From contig NZ_KN050752.1 in assembly GCF_000745775.1 (NCBI RefSeq), forward strand, positions 1 through 64,000: a DNA stretch of 64,000 nt, read 5' to 3'. Position numbers and translations under genes: made by a program. The notes under the pieces are model-generated. The model made no database searches and was not told the origin of the DNA. It saw only the letters and a program-made list of their open reading frames with translations. Every line of letters starts with the position of its first letter. Positions within the stretch are counted from its first letter, which is position 1. This document shows positions 18,664-27,397 of the stretch, piece by piece. Source of the stretch: Flavobacterium sp. ASV13 (GTDB taxonomy: Bacteria; Bacteroidota; Bacteroidia; Flavobacteriales; Flavobacteriaceae).

Positions 18664-20301
18664 TTACATTTTTAAAATCGTTTTGTACTCAGTTTGATTA
18701 TTTAAAACGCTGACCGCTTTCTTAATTTCTGAATTGTTTTTTAAATAAAATTGATATAAACCTTCTTGATATTGATATCTTTTGATGAGTTCTTCCTGAA
18801 TTAAATTTCTGATTTCCTTTTGGTTTTTGTCTAAAAGTGTAGTTTCACTTTTTTCTAATGCTGCCAGTAATTGTTGGTATTCAGGAGCAATTGTTTCGTC
18901 GATTTTTTCATTTTTTGCTGCTGCTAGTGTATTCTTCAAAGCAACTTCAGTTTCGGTGTCAAAACTGATTTTATTGGTTTTTAAATATTGTTTGAAACCT
19001 GCATAGTCAGCATCAGTCAGAACCGGAATTTTATCGCCAAGATTTGGGTTTTTATAATAATAAGTCGTTGCATAGTCAAAAATACCGTCGTTTTTCAATA
19101 ATGCACTCGTTATCGGACTCATTTTGGTTTCGTCCAATTCAATGTCAGGCAAAACACCTCCGCCATCATAAACCGTTCTTCCTTTTCTGGTTTTAAAAGC
19201 GTTAAAGTTTTTTGCTTCCGTTCTTTGAGCAACACCATTTTTGTCTTTATGCGCATAATCTAAAGCCTGAATACAACGTCCTGAAGGAGTGTAGTAGCGG
19301 GAAATAGTAACTTTCAATTGTGTTCCGTAAGTCAGATCAACAGAACGTTGAACCAATCCTTTACCAAAACTGCGGCTTCCTAAAATCACGGCACGATCCA
19401 AATCCTGTAATGCTCCGGAAACAATTTCAGATGCGGATGCACTTCTTCCATTAACCAAAATTGCTAGTGGAATTTCAGTATCTACTGGTTCTTTAGTCGT
19501 TTTATAGGTGTTATTGTGTTTTTCAATTCTTGATTTTGTTGTAACAATCACTTCGTTTTTCGGAACAAATAAATTACAGATATCAATCGCTTCGTTTAAT
19601 AAACCTCCCGGATTTCCTCTTAAATCTAATACAATTTGAGTTGCTCCATCTGCTTTTAATTTCTCCAAAGCGTCTTTTACTTCAGCAGCAGCTTTTCTGC
19701 TAAAGTGAGAAAGAACAATGTAACCTGTTTTGTTATCAATTTTTCCGTAAAACGGAACCGATTTAATATCAACTTCATCCAAAACCAATTCTGTTGTATT
19801 GGTTTTTCCCTGACGAAGGTATTTGATTTGGATTTTGGTATTCTTGGTTCCCTTCATTAATTGAGAAGCATCATCTTTATAATCTGCTATCAAAACATCA
19901 CCAATTTGAATAATTTCGTCGCCCGCTTTTAATCCCGCTTTGTCTGCTGGATAATTTTTGTACGGTTCGCGAACAATCAAACGGTCTTTTTTTCTGGAAA
20001 TCAAAGCGCCAATTCCAGTATATTCCCCAGTATTGTTGATTTTGAAATTCACAACATCCTGTTCGTTAAAGTAAACGGTGTAAGGATCCAAACTTCCCAA
20101 CATGCTTTTAATGGCTTTGTCCATCAAATCGCCCGGATTGGTTTCGTCAACATAATTTGTATTAACGGCCTTGAATAAAGTCGTGAAGATTTCTATTTGT
20201 TTCGCAATTTCAAAAAAATCTTCTTTGAAACTGGTTCCAATAAATAATAATCCCGCCGCAACGGTTGGTATGACGAACTTCTTTTTTAAATATGGGTACA
20301 T
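18664..20301 (-). CDS. S41 family C-terminal processing protease
   Basis: 545 residues, of the CtpA/Prc type. An N-terminal membrane anchor or signal (FVIPTVAAGLLFIGTSF) is followed by a PDZ domain (near 95-165, GIGALISRKKDRLIV and AGLKAGDEIIQIGD) and the S41 core. The catalytic Ser is in NGRSASASEIV and the Lys in SFGKGLVQ. The long C-terminal tail (about 400-545) is helical. Such proteases trim or degrade envelope proteins in the periplasm. It starts two bases after the DUF4349 stop and probably shares a transcript with rnpA and DUF4349. Confidence 0.94.
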   Translation of the reverse strand: MYPYLKKKFVIPTVAAGLLFIGTSFKEDFFEIAKQIEIFTTLFKAVNTNYVDETNPGDLMDKAIKSMLGSLDPYTVYFNEQDVVNFKINNTGEYTGIGALISRKKDRLIVREPYKNYPADKAGLKAGDEIIQIGDVLIADYKDDASQLMKGTKNTKIQIKYLRQGKTNTTELVLDEVDIKSVPFYGKIDNKTGYIVLSHFSRKAAAEVKDALEKLKADGATQIVLDLRGNPGGLLNEAIDICNLFVPKNEVIVTTKSRIEKHNNTYKTTKEPVDTEIPLAILVNGRSASASEIVSGALQDLDRAVILGSRSFGKGLVQRSVDLTYGTQLKVTISRYYTPSGRCIQALDYAHKDKNGVAQRTEAKNFNAFKTRKGRTVYDGGGVLPDIELDETKMSPITSALLKNDGIFDYATTYYYKNPNLGDKIPVLTDADYAGFKQYLKTNKISFDTETEVALKNTLAAAKNEKIDETIAPEYQQLLAALEKSETTLLDKNQKEIRNLIQEELIKRYQYQEGLYQFYLKNNSEIKKAVSVLNNQTEYKTILKM

Positions 20302-20303
20302 GA

Positions 20304-21155
20304 TTATGCTTTTTTTCTTCTTTTTAATCTTCTTCTAATAAAATAGGCAAACAAACAAAATAATATGACAAACGGCCAAGCACTTAATAACGAAAGTAAT
20401 AAATCGGATAAAGTAAAAAATCCTGATTTAATTGCTTCCCATAGTTTGGAACCGTAAGATATTTTGATGCCTTCTTTTTCGGCAATTGTTTTGTAAAATT
20501 CAATGGTAACAGTACTTTCAGAAACTCTGCTTTCCAGATATTTTAGTTGACCTTCTTTAGATTCAATTTCTTCGCGAATTGTTGAGATTTGTTCTTCAAT
20601 TTCTAAAATTTCACTGACTTTGTTCGCTTTTTTTAAAATTTCAAGATAACGTTCCTCAAGTTTTTTCTTTGTTTTCAATCTGGAAGTCAGATCAATGTAT
20701 TGTTCTGTAACGTCTTCGGCGGAGATATTTTTAACCTCAAAATAAGAAACACCTTTAGAAATATCACTTATAAAACGGTCAAAATTCTGGCTTGGTACTT
20801 TTACAGTAAGATTTCTAAAAATAGATCCAAAGTCTTTTCCTTCAGAATCGTTTATGATTCTAGCTTTACTATTCGCAACAGCTTGCTGAATTTGACTGAA
20901 AGAATTTTCTAAATTATCGGTTTCAAATTTTAAAGTCGCTTCTTTTATTATTTTTTGTTCGATTTTTTCCTTGATTGGAGGCGGAGGTGGCGGTGGAGCA
21001 TCGTTCGGACTTAGCTTTTTGTCATAAGCAACATTTTCTGCTTTTGCAGGCATTTGTACAGTTTGAATAGCATAATTTTCTTCTGCAGAATCCGAAGATT
21101 TACTACATCCAAAAAGAATTAGAAACAAAAAAGATAAAATGAAAATATGACGCAT
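20304..21155 (-). CDS. DUF4349 lipoprotein
   Basis: 283 residues. The lipobox LFGC is near residue 17. A proline run (PPPPPPP) near residue 55 precedes the DUF4349 region, which includes an elongated coiled coil (LKTKKKLEERYLEILKKANK, then EIEEQISTIREEIESKEG) and ends in a C-terminal transmembrane segment with an RRRLKRRKK tail. The family is widespread and its function is not established; the coiled coil suggests a structural envelope role. Confidence 0.87.
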   Translation of the reverse strand: MRHIFILSFLFLILFGCSKSSDSAEENYAIQTVQMPAKAENVAYDKKLSPNDAPPPPPPPIKEKIEQKIIKEATLKFETDNLENSFSQIQQAVANSKARIINDSEGKDFGSIFRNLTVKVPSQNFDRFISDISKGVSYFEVKNISAEDVTEQYIDLTSRLKTKKKLEERYLEILKKANKVSEILEIEEQISTIREEIESKEGQLKYLESRVSESTVTIEFYKTIAEKEGIKISYGSKLWEAIKSGFFTLSDLLLSLLSAWPFVILFCLFAYFIRRRLKRRKKA

Positions 21156-21225
21156 AAAATTTCAATTTAGAGCTAAAACTACGATTTTTTTGTCTAATTT
21201 GATTAATAATCTTATGTTTTGAAAT

Positions 21226-21630
21226 TTACGATTCGATTTTCTGTTCAGAATCTGGAGTTTTATTGATTTGAAGCAAAAATTTCTCAAATAACTGAATCGT
21301 TTTGGTGTTGATTTCCTGATACGATAATTTGTCTTTTGTCTGATAAAAAAACATGATGGAATACGGCTGATTCAATTGATCCAAAAGCAAATGCTTGTTC
21401 AATCGATACGTTTCTCGCAACACTCTTTTGAAGTAATTTCGGTCAACGGCTTTTTTGAAATATTTCTTAGAAACCGAAACACCAAGTTTGATTTTTTCTT
21501 CTGAATTTTCTTCCGCTTCACGATAAACCAAACGGAGCGGATATTTTGACACCGATTTCCCTTCAGAAAATAGTAATCCAATTGTCGTTTTGCTTTTTAA
21601 GCGTTCATTTTTAGGGTAAGTAAAGCTCAT
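21226..21630 (-). CDS. rnpA: Ribonuclease P protein component
   Basis: 134 residues, close to the usual size. It is the protein partner of the RNase P ribozyme, which matures tRNA 5' ends. The family signature is seen as RNYFKRVLRETYRLN; the preceding KLGVSVSKKYFKKAVD matches the conserved central strand. The usual neighbour rpmH is absent, but rnpA beside an S41 protease is a common Bacteroidota order. A divergent plsC gene lies upstream. Confidence 0.95.
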   Translation of the reverse strand: MSFTYPKNERLKSKTTIGLLFSEGKSVSKYPLRLVYREAEENSEEKIKLGVSVSKKYFKKAVDRNYFKRVLRETYRLNKHLLLDQLNQPYSIMFFYQTKDKLSYQEINTKTIQLFEKFLLQINKTPDSEQKIES

Positions 21631-21661
21631 TTAGTTCAGAAAAAATTTGCAAATTTTACGG

Positions 21662-21669
21662 CAAAGGTA
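21662..21669 (-). promoter_or_regulatory. -7 box (TACCTTTG) for rnpA
   Basis: Minus-strand TAnnTTTG match, 31 bases upstream of the rnpA start. With the plus-strand box at 21730 it forms a divergent promoter region. Confidence 0.5.
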
Positions 21670-21729
21670 CAATTAAACGAGAAAAACAGTTATTGTTTTC
21701 AATTTTTATAAGGCTAAAAATATATTTAC

Positions 21730-21737
21730 TACTTTTG
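21730..21737 (+). promoter_or_regulatory. -7 box (TACTTTTG) for plsC
   Basis: TAnnTTTG match 18 bases upstream of the ATG at 21756. It lies inside the longer frame that would begin with TTG at 21693, so the later ATG is preferred. Confidence 0.55.
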
Positions 21738-21755
21738 GCAATTAATTTTTCAGGC

Positions 21756-22496
21756 ATGCAAAAGATAATTTCGTACCCAATATCTGTTATTTACTATTTA
21801 TGTTTTGGATTGTGTTTGGTGGTTTTTCATCCGATACAATGGTTTTGCTTAAATGTTTTTGGATATCAGGCGCACAAAAAAAGTGTGGATTATTTGAACT
21901 TTTGGCTTTTAAGATGTACAAATCTTGTTGGAACAACGTATAAAGTGACGGGAGTAGAAGATATTCCGACAGGAGTTCCAATTATTTTTGTTGCCAATCA
22001 CCAAAGTATGTACGATATCGTTACAATGATTTGGTACTTTAGACGTTTTCATTGTAAATTTGTAAGTAAGAAAGAGTTAGGAAGCGGTATTCCAAGTGTT
22101 TCTTTCAATTTGAAACATGGTGGATCAGTGCTTATTGACCGTAAAGACCCTAAACAAGCTATTCCTGTAATCAAAGGCTTGTCTGAATATATCGAAAAAA
22201 ATACCAGATCGGCAGTTATTTTTCCGGAAGGAACCCGCAGCAAGACTGGAAAGCCTAAAGAATTTGCCCAAAGCGGTTTAAAAATCTTATGTAAATACGC
22301 ACCATCAGCTTATGTTGTGCCGGTGAGTATTAATAATTCATGGAAAATGGTTCGCTATGGAATGTTTCCTGTAGGTTTAGGAAACAATCTGACTTTTACA
22401 GCTCACAAAGCAATGGCGGTAAAAGATTATGATTTTGCCGAATTAATGGCTTTGACTGAAAAGGCAGTTGTAGAAGGAGTAAACGAGTATAAATAG
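21756..22496 (+). CDS. plsC: 1-acyl-sn-glycerol-3-phosphate acyltransferase
   Basis: 246 residues from the ATG at 21756. It makes phosphatidic acid from lysophosphatidate at the inner membrane. The PlsC motifs are in order: NHQSMYD (H-x4-D, catalytic), the FVSKKELG block, FPEGTRSKTG and VPVSINNSW. One or two hydrophobic N-terminal segments anchor it. The acyl-ACP desaturase gene follows after 54 bases, so this may be a small lipid-synthesis unit. Confidence 0.93.
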   Translation: MQKIISYPISVIYYLCFGLCLVVFHPIQWFCLNVFGYQAHKKSVDYLNFWLLRCTNLVGTTYKVTGVEDIPTGVPIIFVANHQSMYDIVTMIWYFRRFHCKFVSKKELGSGIPSVSFNLKHGGSVLIDRKDPKQAIPVIKGLSEYIEKNTRSAVIFPEGTRSKTGKPKEFAQSGLKILCKYAPSAYVVPVSINNSWKMVRYGMFPVGLGNNLTFTAHKAMAVKDYDFAELMALTEKAVVEGVNEYK

Positions 22497-22550
22497 ATTT
22501 TTGTTTTTAGCCAAAGTGCTGAAACTTAAATCCCAAATCAAAAATAAGTA

Positions 22551-23543
22551 ATGTCTATAAAAAACATTAGATTAGAAGTAATGCAGTTTTTGGAAAAAAA
22601 CGTGGATAGCTTCGTTGAACAGTATTTAATTCCAGTGGAAAAAATTTGGCAGCCGTCAGATTTCTTGCCTAATTCTGAAGGAGAAAATTTCTTTGAAGAG
22701 GTTAAAGAATTGCGTGAAATTGCTAAAGAATTACCATATGATTTCTGGGTTACGCTTGTTGGTGATACCATCACTGAGGAAGCTTTGCCTACGTATGAAT
22801 CATGGTTAATGGATGTAGAAGGAATAGATCAGATTGAAAACGGCGGAAATGGATGGTCAAAATGGATCAGACAATGGACTGGAGAAGAAAATCGCCACGG
22901 AGATCTTTTAAATAAATACTTGTATTTGTCTGGTCGTGTGAACATGCGTGAAATCGAAATGACAACACAGCATTTAATCAACGACGGGTTTGATATTGGA
23001 ACTGGAACTGACCCATACAAAAATTTTGTGTACACTAGTTTTCAGGAATTAGCAACTTACGTATCGCATAATAGAGTAGCACAGATGGCGAAGAAATTTG
23101 GTGATAACAAGTTGTCTAAAATGTGTAAAATGATTGCGGGCGACGAAATGCGTCATCATCATGCATACAGCGAGTTTGTTACTAGAATTTTTCAGGTTGA
23201 TCCAAGCGAAATGATGCTTGCTTTTCAATACATGATGAAGCAAAAAATCGTTATGCCAGCGCACTTTTTAAGAGAATCTGGTCAAAAAATCAGCTCTGCA
23301 TTTGAGCAGTTTTCAGATTCAGCGCAACGTATTGGTGTTTACACTGCAAATGATTACGTTGACATTATGCAAAAATTGATCACTAAATGGGAAATTGATA
23401 AAATTTCTAATTTGACTGATGAAGCCGAAAAAGCGCGTGATTATCTAATGAAATTACCAGGACGTATGGCTAAAATTTCTGAAAGATTGGTAATTCCTGC
23501 TGAAGGTCATATCTTCAAATGGGTAGAGCCAGCTAGACTTTAA
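22551..23543 (+). CDS. Acyl-[acyl-carrier-protein] desaturase
   Basis: 330 residues of the soluble stearoyl-ACP desaturase family. It introduces a double bond into an acyl-ACP using O2 and a di-iron centre. Both iron-binding motifs are intact: EENRHG near residue 106 and DEMRHH near residue 200. The length is close to plant and mycobacterial DesA enzymes. It is the second gene after plsC, which supports a role in membrane unsaturation. The chain position of the double bond cannot be told from the sequence. Confidence 0.92.
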   Translation: MSIKNIRLEVMQFLEKNVDSFVEQYLIPVEKIWQPSDFLPNSEGENFFEEVKELREIAKELPYDFWVTLVGDTITEEALPTYESWLMDVEGIDQIENGGNGWSKWIRQWTGEENRHGDLLNKYLYLSGRVNMREIEMTTQHLINDGFDIGTGTDPYKNFVYTSFQELATYVSHNRVAQMAKKFGDNKLSKMCKMIAGDEMRHHHAYSEFVTRIFQVDPSEMMLAFQYMMKQKIVMPAHFLRESGQKISSAFEQFSDSAQRIGVYTANDYVDIMQKLITKWEIDKISNLTDEAEKARDYLMKLPGRMAKISERLVIPAEGHIFKWVEPARL

Positions 23544-23612
23544 TTTTAAAGTTTTTAATGTAGATTTTATTAATTGCAACAAAGTTGCGATTTAAAATAA
23601 AACATAAAACAT

Positions 23613-23660
23613 ATGTTGATTGTTAGAGGCTTACCAGCTTTTTGCAATCAACATTTTTTA
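23613..23660 (+). terminator. Terminator after the desaturase gene
   Basis: Stem atgttgattg (23613-23622) with caatcaacat (23645-23654) and a T-run after it. It lies inside the longer version of the following reading frame, arguing that the next gene starts later, at 23749. Confidence 0.65.
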
Positions 23661-23748
23661 TAAAATACCAATTAAGATCTTATTAAAGCAGTTTATCTCG
23701 AATAAAACAAAAGGCTTTAAAAGGGCTCAAAAATTTCAAAATGCACTT

Positions 23749-24399
23749 ATGAATACATCCTTAATAAACAAAACAATTGCTTTTGTAAAAGAAAAATTAA
23801 ACGATGCTGAAGGCGGACATGATTGGTTTCATATTGAACGTGTTTATAAAAATGCTTTGCTAATTGCAAAAGATACAGATTGTGATATTACAATTGTACA
23901 GCTTGGTGCTTTATTGCATGATATTGCCGATAGCAAATTTCATAACGGCGACGAAACCATTGGTCCAAAGACAGCACGTGCGTTTTTAGAAACAGAAAAT
24001 GTTTCAGAAGACATAATTCAGCATGTTGTAAATATTATTGAAAATATCTCTTATAAAGGCGGAAATTTTGAAAAGAAGTTTTCTTCTGTCGAATTAGATA
24101 TTGTTCAAGATGCGGATCGTTTGGATGCAATAGGAGCTATTGGCGTTGCGAGAGCGTTTAATTATGGCGGATTTAAAAACAGAGCTTTATACAATCCTGA
24201 AATTGCTCCAATAACTAACATGACAAAAGAGGAATATAAAAAGAACAATGCTCCAACTATTAATCATTTCTACGAAAAGCTTTTACTTTTGAAAGACAAA
24301 ATGAATACGGAAAAAGGCAAAGAAATTGCAGCTCAAAGACATTATTTTATGGAAACCTTTCTAGCCCAATTTTATGCCGAGTGGGAAGGAGTAAAATAG
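23749..24399 (+). CDS. HD-domain phosphohydrolase
   Basis: 216 residues from the ATG at 23749; a TTG at 23620 would start inside a terminator stem and add an unconserved-looking tail. HD-superfamily metal ligands are visible: GHDWFHIERVYKNA, ALLHDIAD and a final Asp in VQDADRLDAIG. The arrangement matches YedJ/YpgQ-type hydrolases, some of which act on nucleotides. The precise substrate is unknown. It is followed by a strong terminator. Confidence 0.86.
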   Translation: MNTSLINKTIAFVKEKLNDAEGGHDWFHIERVYKNALLIAKDTDCDITIVQLGALLHDIADSKFHNGDETIGPKTARAFLETENVSEDIIQHVVNIIENISYKGGNFEKKFSSVELDIVQDADRLDAIGAIGVARAFNYGGFKNRALYNPEIAPITNMTKEEYKKNNAPTINHFYEKLLLLKDKMNTEKGKEIAAQRHYFMETFLAQFYAEWEGVK

Positions 24400-24429
24400 T
24401 TTTCGAGAGAGAATTCATTTCAAATAAAC

Positions 24430-24464
24430 AAAAAAGCAACTTCAAATTCTGAAGTTGCTTTTTT
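24430..24464. terminator. Bidirectional terminator after the HD gene
   Basis: Perfect 15-bp stem aaaaaagcaacttca / tgaagttgctttttt with a 5-base loop. A- and T-runs on the two sides allow function on both strands. Confidence 0.88.
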
Positions 24465-24511
24465 GTTTTAAATGAGATTCTATTTTAATTACAAGAACTT
24501 TTAATATTGAT

Positions 24512-24631
24512 TTATAATTTGAATTTTAAAAGGCACATTATCCCGAAAGCGCACAAAAATCCAAAAGAAAACCATAATAATCTAGCAACTCTGTTGTCTC
24601 TTACAATTTCTTCTTTTTCAAAGTTTGTCAT
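24512..24631 (-). CDS. Small single-pass membrane protein (39 aa)
   Basis: A short frame encodes 39 residues: a charged N-terminus (MTNFEKEEIVRDNRVAR), one hydrophobic segment (LLWFSFGFLCAFGIMCLL) and a KFKL tail. The sequence has the positive-inside layout of a real small membrane protein, in a gap with no other gene. No family is recognised. It is separated from the feo group by a terminator at 24750. Confidence 0.5.
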   Translation of the reverse strand: MTNFEKEEIVRDNRVARLLWFSFGFLCAFGIMCLLKFKL

Positions 24632-24749
24632 TTTAATGTAGTTTTATTGATGTAAAAATAAATTTACCATTCATTATAAATGCACACTAAAAGCTTTAAA
24701 ATCATTAAAATAAGACATTTTTTATTTTAGAAAAGCTTTATGAAAAACA

Positions 24750-24789
24750 AAAAAGCTTCACAAAGAATTTTAATCTCGTGAAGCTTTTT
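24750..24789 (-). terminator. Terminator of the feo operon
   Basis: Stem aaaaagcttcac / gtgaagcttttt (12 bp, 16-base loop), 38 bases beyond the stop of the Cys-rich mini-gene, with a T-rich run on the minus strand. Confidence 0.75.
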
Positions 24790-24826
24790 GAAATTTCTCT
24801 AGAATGTTAGGATGTCATTATCTTTT

Positions 24827-24949
24827 TTAAGAACATCCACAATTTCCATCTCCGCAGTCTTTTTTCTTTTTAGAGTTCCAGAAGAATTTCTTAATAAGAA
24901 ATGCAATGGCAAATCCTAATATGGCGAAAGCTATAATTTCTTGAATCAT
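24827..24949 (-). CDS. FeoB-associated Cys-rich membrane protein (40 aa)
   Basis: 40 residues, too short for ordinary gene finding. One transmembrane helix (IIAFAILGFAIAFLI), a lysine run (KKKK) and a Cys-rich tail (DCGDGNCGCS) match the FeoB-associated Cys-rich family (PF12669). It begins six bases after the feoB stop, in the same strand. The tail may help pass or bind Fe(II) on the cytoplasmic side; this role is inferred from the family name and position. Confidence 0.85.
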   Translation of the reverse strand: MIQEIIAFAILGFAIAFLIKKFFWNSKKKKDCGDGNCGCS

Positions 24950-24955
24950 GACGCT

Positions 24956-27055
24956 TTATTTTAATAGTTGATATGCGATTAAAGCAGTAAAATAGGCAAG
25001 TCCACTCATAAATACCAGTTGCATTGCCGGCCATTTCCACGAGTTGGTTTCTTTTTTTGTAATGGCTAATGTACTTGCACACTGCATTGCAAAGGCATAA
25101 AACAGCAATAATGAAATTCCGGTTGCAAAATTAAATACTTTTTGACCTGTTTCAGGATGAATTTCCTGTTGCATTTTGCTTTTTATAGTCGATTCGTTGT
25201 CCGTATCACCAACGCTGTAGATGGTGGCAAGTGTTCCAACAAAAACTTCTCTCGCTGCAAATGAACTGATTAATGCAATCCCGATTTTCCAATCGTAGCC
25301 TAAAGGCGCAATTGCTGGCTCGATTGCTCTTCCCATTAGTCCGATATAAGAGTTCTCTAGTTTTTGCGAAGCGACTTCATTTTCAAACTGAACTTCGTTT
25401 AGTGTAGTTTCTGCAAATTTTTCTTTCACAATGCTTTCGGCTTCATTAAAATCTTTTCCTGGACCATAAGAAGCCAAAAACCATAAAATAACAGAAATGG
25501 CTAAAATGATTTTCCCGGCGCCCACAATAAATGCTTTGGTTTTCTCCACAACATTGATTCCGACATTTTTAAAAAGAGGTAATTTATAACTTGGCATTTC
25601 GACTACGAAATACGTTTTTGATTCTAATTTCAAAACTTTATTCAAAATATAAGCGGATAGAATTGCAGTTGCAAATCCAAGAATATAGAGAAACATTAAG
25701 GTTAATCCTTGAAGATTCAATATTCCAAAAACGCGTGTACTCGGAATTACCAGCGAAATAATAATAGCATAAACAGGTAATCTTGCTGAACAAGTTGTGA
25801 ATGGCGTTACCAAGATTGTAATAAGACGTTCTTTCCAGTTTTCAATATTTCGGGTTGCCATAATTGCCGGAATGGCACAGGCTGTTCCTGAAATCAAAGG
25901 CACAACACTTTTTCCTGAAAGCCCAAACTTGCGCATTATTTTATCCATTAAAAAAACAACACGGCTCATATAACCGCTTTCTTCTAAAATTGAAATGAAC
26001 AAGAATAAAAAGGCAATTTGTGGAATAAAAATAATAACGCCGCCAATTCCCGGAATAATTCCCTGCGAAAGTAAATCGGTTAAAATGCCACTTGGTAATG
26101 TTTCGGCAGCCCAAGCGCTTAAAGATGCAAAAGTGCTGTCAATGAAATCCATAGGAATAGTTGACCAGCTGAATATCGATTGGAAAATCAAAAATAAAAT
26201 CGCAAAGAAAATAACGTAGCCCCAAACTTTGTGCGTTAAAACGCGATCCAGTTTTGCACGAATGTCTTTTGCCATTGATGCATCGACTTTTAATCCTTCT
26301 TTTAAAACGTCGTTGATAAACTGATAACGTTTGATAGTTTCTTTTTGCTGAAGACGTTTTAATTCAGAATGTGATTTGGTAAAAGTGCTTCTGATTTCAT
26401 TTCTGTCCAAATTCGAAAAATTGACATCCTGTGTAATTACAAGCCAAAGTTTGTACAACAATTGATTCGGAAATGCGTGTTGGAGTTTTTTGAAATATTC
26501 TTCGTCAATTACCGAAGCGTTAAGGCAAGGTTCATGCGGAATGGTTTTGTACGAAACAATTAATTCCTTTAAAGCATCAATTCCTAAACCTTTTCGAGAA
26601 CTTACGAGAGCAATTTTAGTTTTTAATTTTTCTTCTAAAAACGGAATATCTAATGAAATTCCTTTTCTTTCCATACGATCGGACATGTTTATCACTAAAA
26701 TCGTCGGAATTTCAAGGTCTTTTATTTGAGTGTAAATCAGTAAATTTCTTTTCAGATTTTCGACATCTGTCACCACAACGGCAACATCCGGATATAATTT
26801 GTCGTTTTTATTTAGCAAAAGTTCAATAACTACGCTTTCGTCCATTGAACTGGCATTCAAACTATACGTTCCTGGTAAGTCTAAAATATTGGCTTTGATG
26901 TTATGGGGAAGTTTGCAAAATCCCATTTTTTTCTCAACCGTAATTCCGGGATAATTCCCAACTTGCTGATTTAAACCAGTCAGTTGATTGAAAACCGAGG
27001 TTTTTCCCGTATTTGGATTTCCGATAAGGGCAACATTAATATTTTGAACACTCAT
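24956..27055 (-). CDS. feoB: Ferrous iron transporter B
   Basis: 699 residues. Fe(II) permease with a cytoplasmic GTPase domain at the N-terminus: G1 GNPNTGKTS near residue 12, DLPGTYS (G3) and NMSD (G4). The membrane part has two Gate motifs, including IPGIGGVIIFIPQ and the Cys-containing LISGTACAIPA, and SSFAAREVFVG near the C-terminus. Its start codon overlaps the feoA stop by one base (TAATG), so the two are coupled. A Cys-rich mini-protein gene follows. The operon likely responds to iron; see the promoter at 27320. Confidence 0.96.
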   Translation of the reverse strand: MSVQNINVALIGNPNTGKTSVFNQLTGLNQQVGNYPGITVEKKMGFCKLPHNIKANILDLPGTYSLNASSMDESVVIELLLNKNDKLYPDVAVVVTDVENLKRNLLIYTQIKDLEIPTILVINMSDRMERKGISLDIPFLEEKLKTKIALVSSRKGLGIDALKELIVSYKTIPHEPCLNASVIDEEYFKKLQHAFPNQLLYKLWLVITQDVNFSNLDRNEIRSTFTKSHSELKRLQQKETIKRYQFINDVLKEGLKVDASMAKDIRAKLDRVLTHKVWGYVIFFAILFLIFQSIFSWSTIPMDFIDSTFASLSAWAAETLPSGILTDLLSQGIIPGIGGVIIFIPQIAFLFLFISILEESGYMSRVVFLMDKIMRKFGLSGKSVVPLISGTACAIPAIMATRNIENWKERLITILVTPFTTCSARLPVYAIIISLVIPSTRVFGILNLQGLTLMFLYILGFATAILSAYILNKVLKLESKTYFVVEMPSYKLPLFKNVGINVVEKTKAFIVGAGKIILAISVILWFLASYGPGKDFNEAESIVKEKFAETTLNEVQFENEVASQKLENSYIGLMGRAIEPAIAPLGYDWKIGIALISSFAAREVFVGTLATIYSVGDTDNESTIKSKMQQEIHPETGQKVFNFATGISLLLFYAFAMQCASTLAITKKETNSWKWPAMQLVFMSGLAYFTALIAYQLLK

Positions 27056-27294
27056 TATAAATTGCTTTTGATAAGTTCAACTTCAATTTCACGAGCTGTT
27101 TCGATACGAATCGCAACGTGCGAACCGTTAATATCTAAATATAATGGATCTCCAAAAGGAGCAATTTGTAATAATTCGACTTCACTTCCCGGCAAACAAC
27201 CCATTTCTAATAATTTTAGAGGAATAAGATCGATATCAAAATCTTTGATAATGGCTTTCTCGCCTTTTTTCAGAGTGTGAATTGTATTTTGCAA
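27055..27294 (-). CDS. feoA: FeoA domain protein
   Basis: 79 residues, an SH3-like FeoA protein. It shows LKKGEKAIIKDFD, LKLLEMGCLPGSEVELLQIAPFG (residues about 27-49, GD following) and the C-terminal VAIRIETAREIEVE. It is cytoplasmic and modulates FeoB. First gene of the operon. Confidence 0.94.
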   Translation of the reverse strand: MQNTIHTLKKGEKAIIKDFDIDLIPLKLLEMGCLPGSEVELLQIAPFGDPLYLDINGSHVAIRIETAREIEVELIKSNL

Positions 27295-27319
27295 GCTTAT
27301 TTAGATTGAGTTTAGATTG

Positions 27320-27348
27320 CAAAAGTAGGCAATAATTCTTTATTTCAA
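27320..27348 (-). promoter_or_regulatory. feoAB promoter (TTG-N18-TACTTTTG) with nearby CTAAA half-sites
   Basis: On the minus strand TTG (27348-27346) and TACTTTTG (27327-27320) are 18 bases apart, a good Bacteroidota promoter. The direct repeat TTTAGATTG at 27300-27308 and 27311-27319 lies between it and feoA, and more CTAAA words lie upstream (27374-27389), giving candidate regulator half-sites. Confidence 0.55.
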
Positions 27349-27397
27349 GGTATTTAACACTTTTGAATATGCTAAATCTTTCTAAAATTAAGGGATT

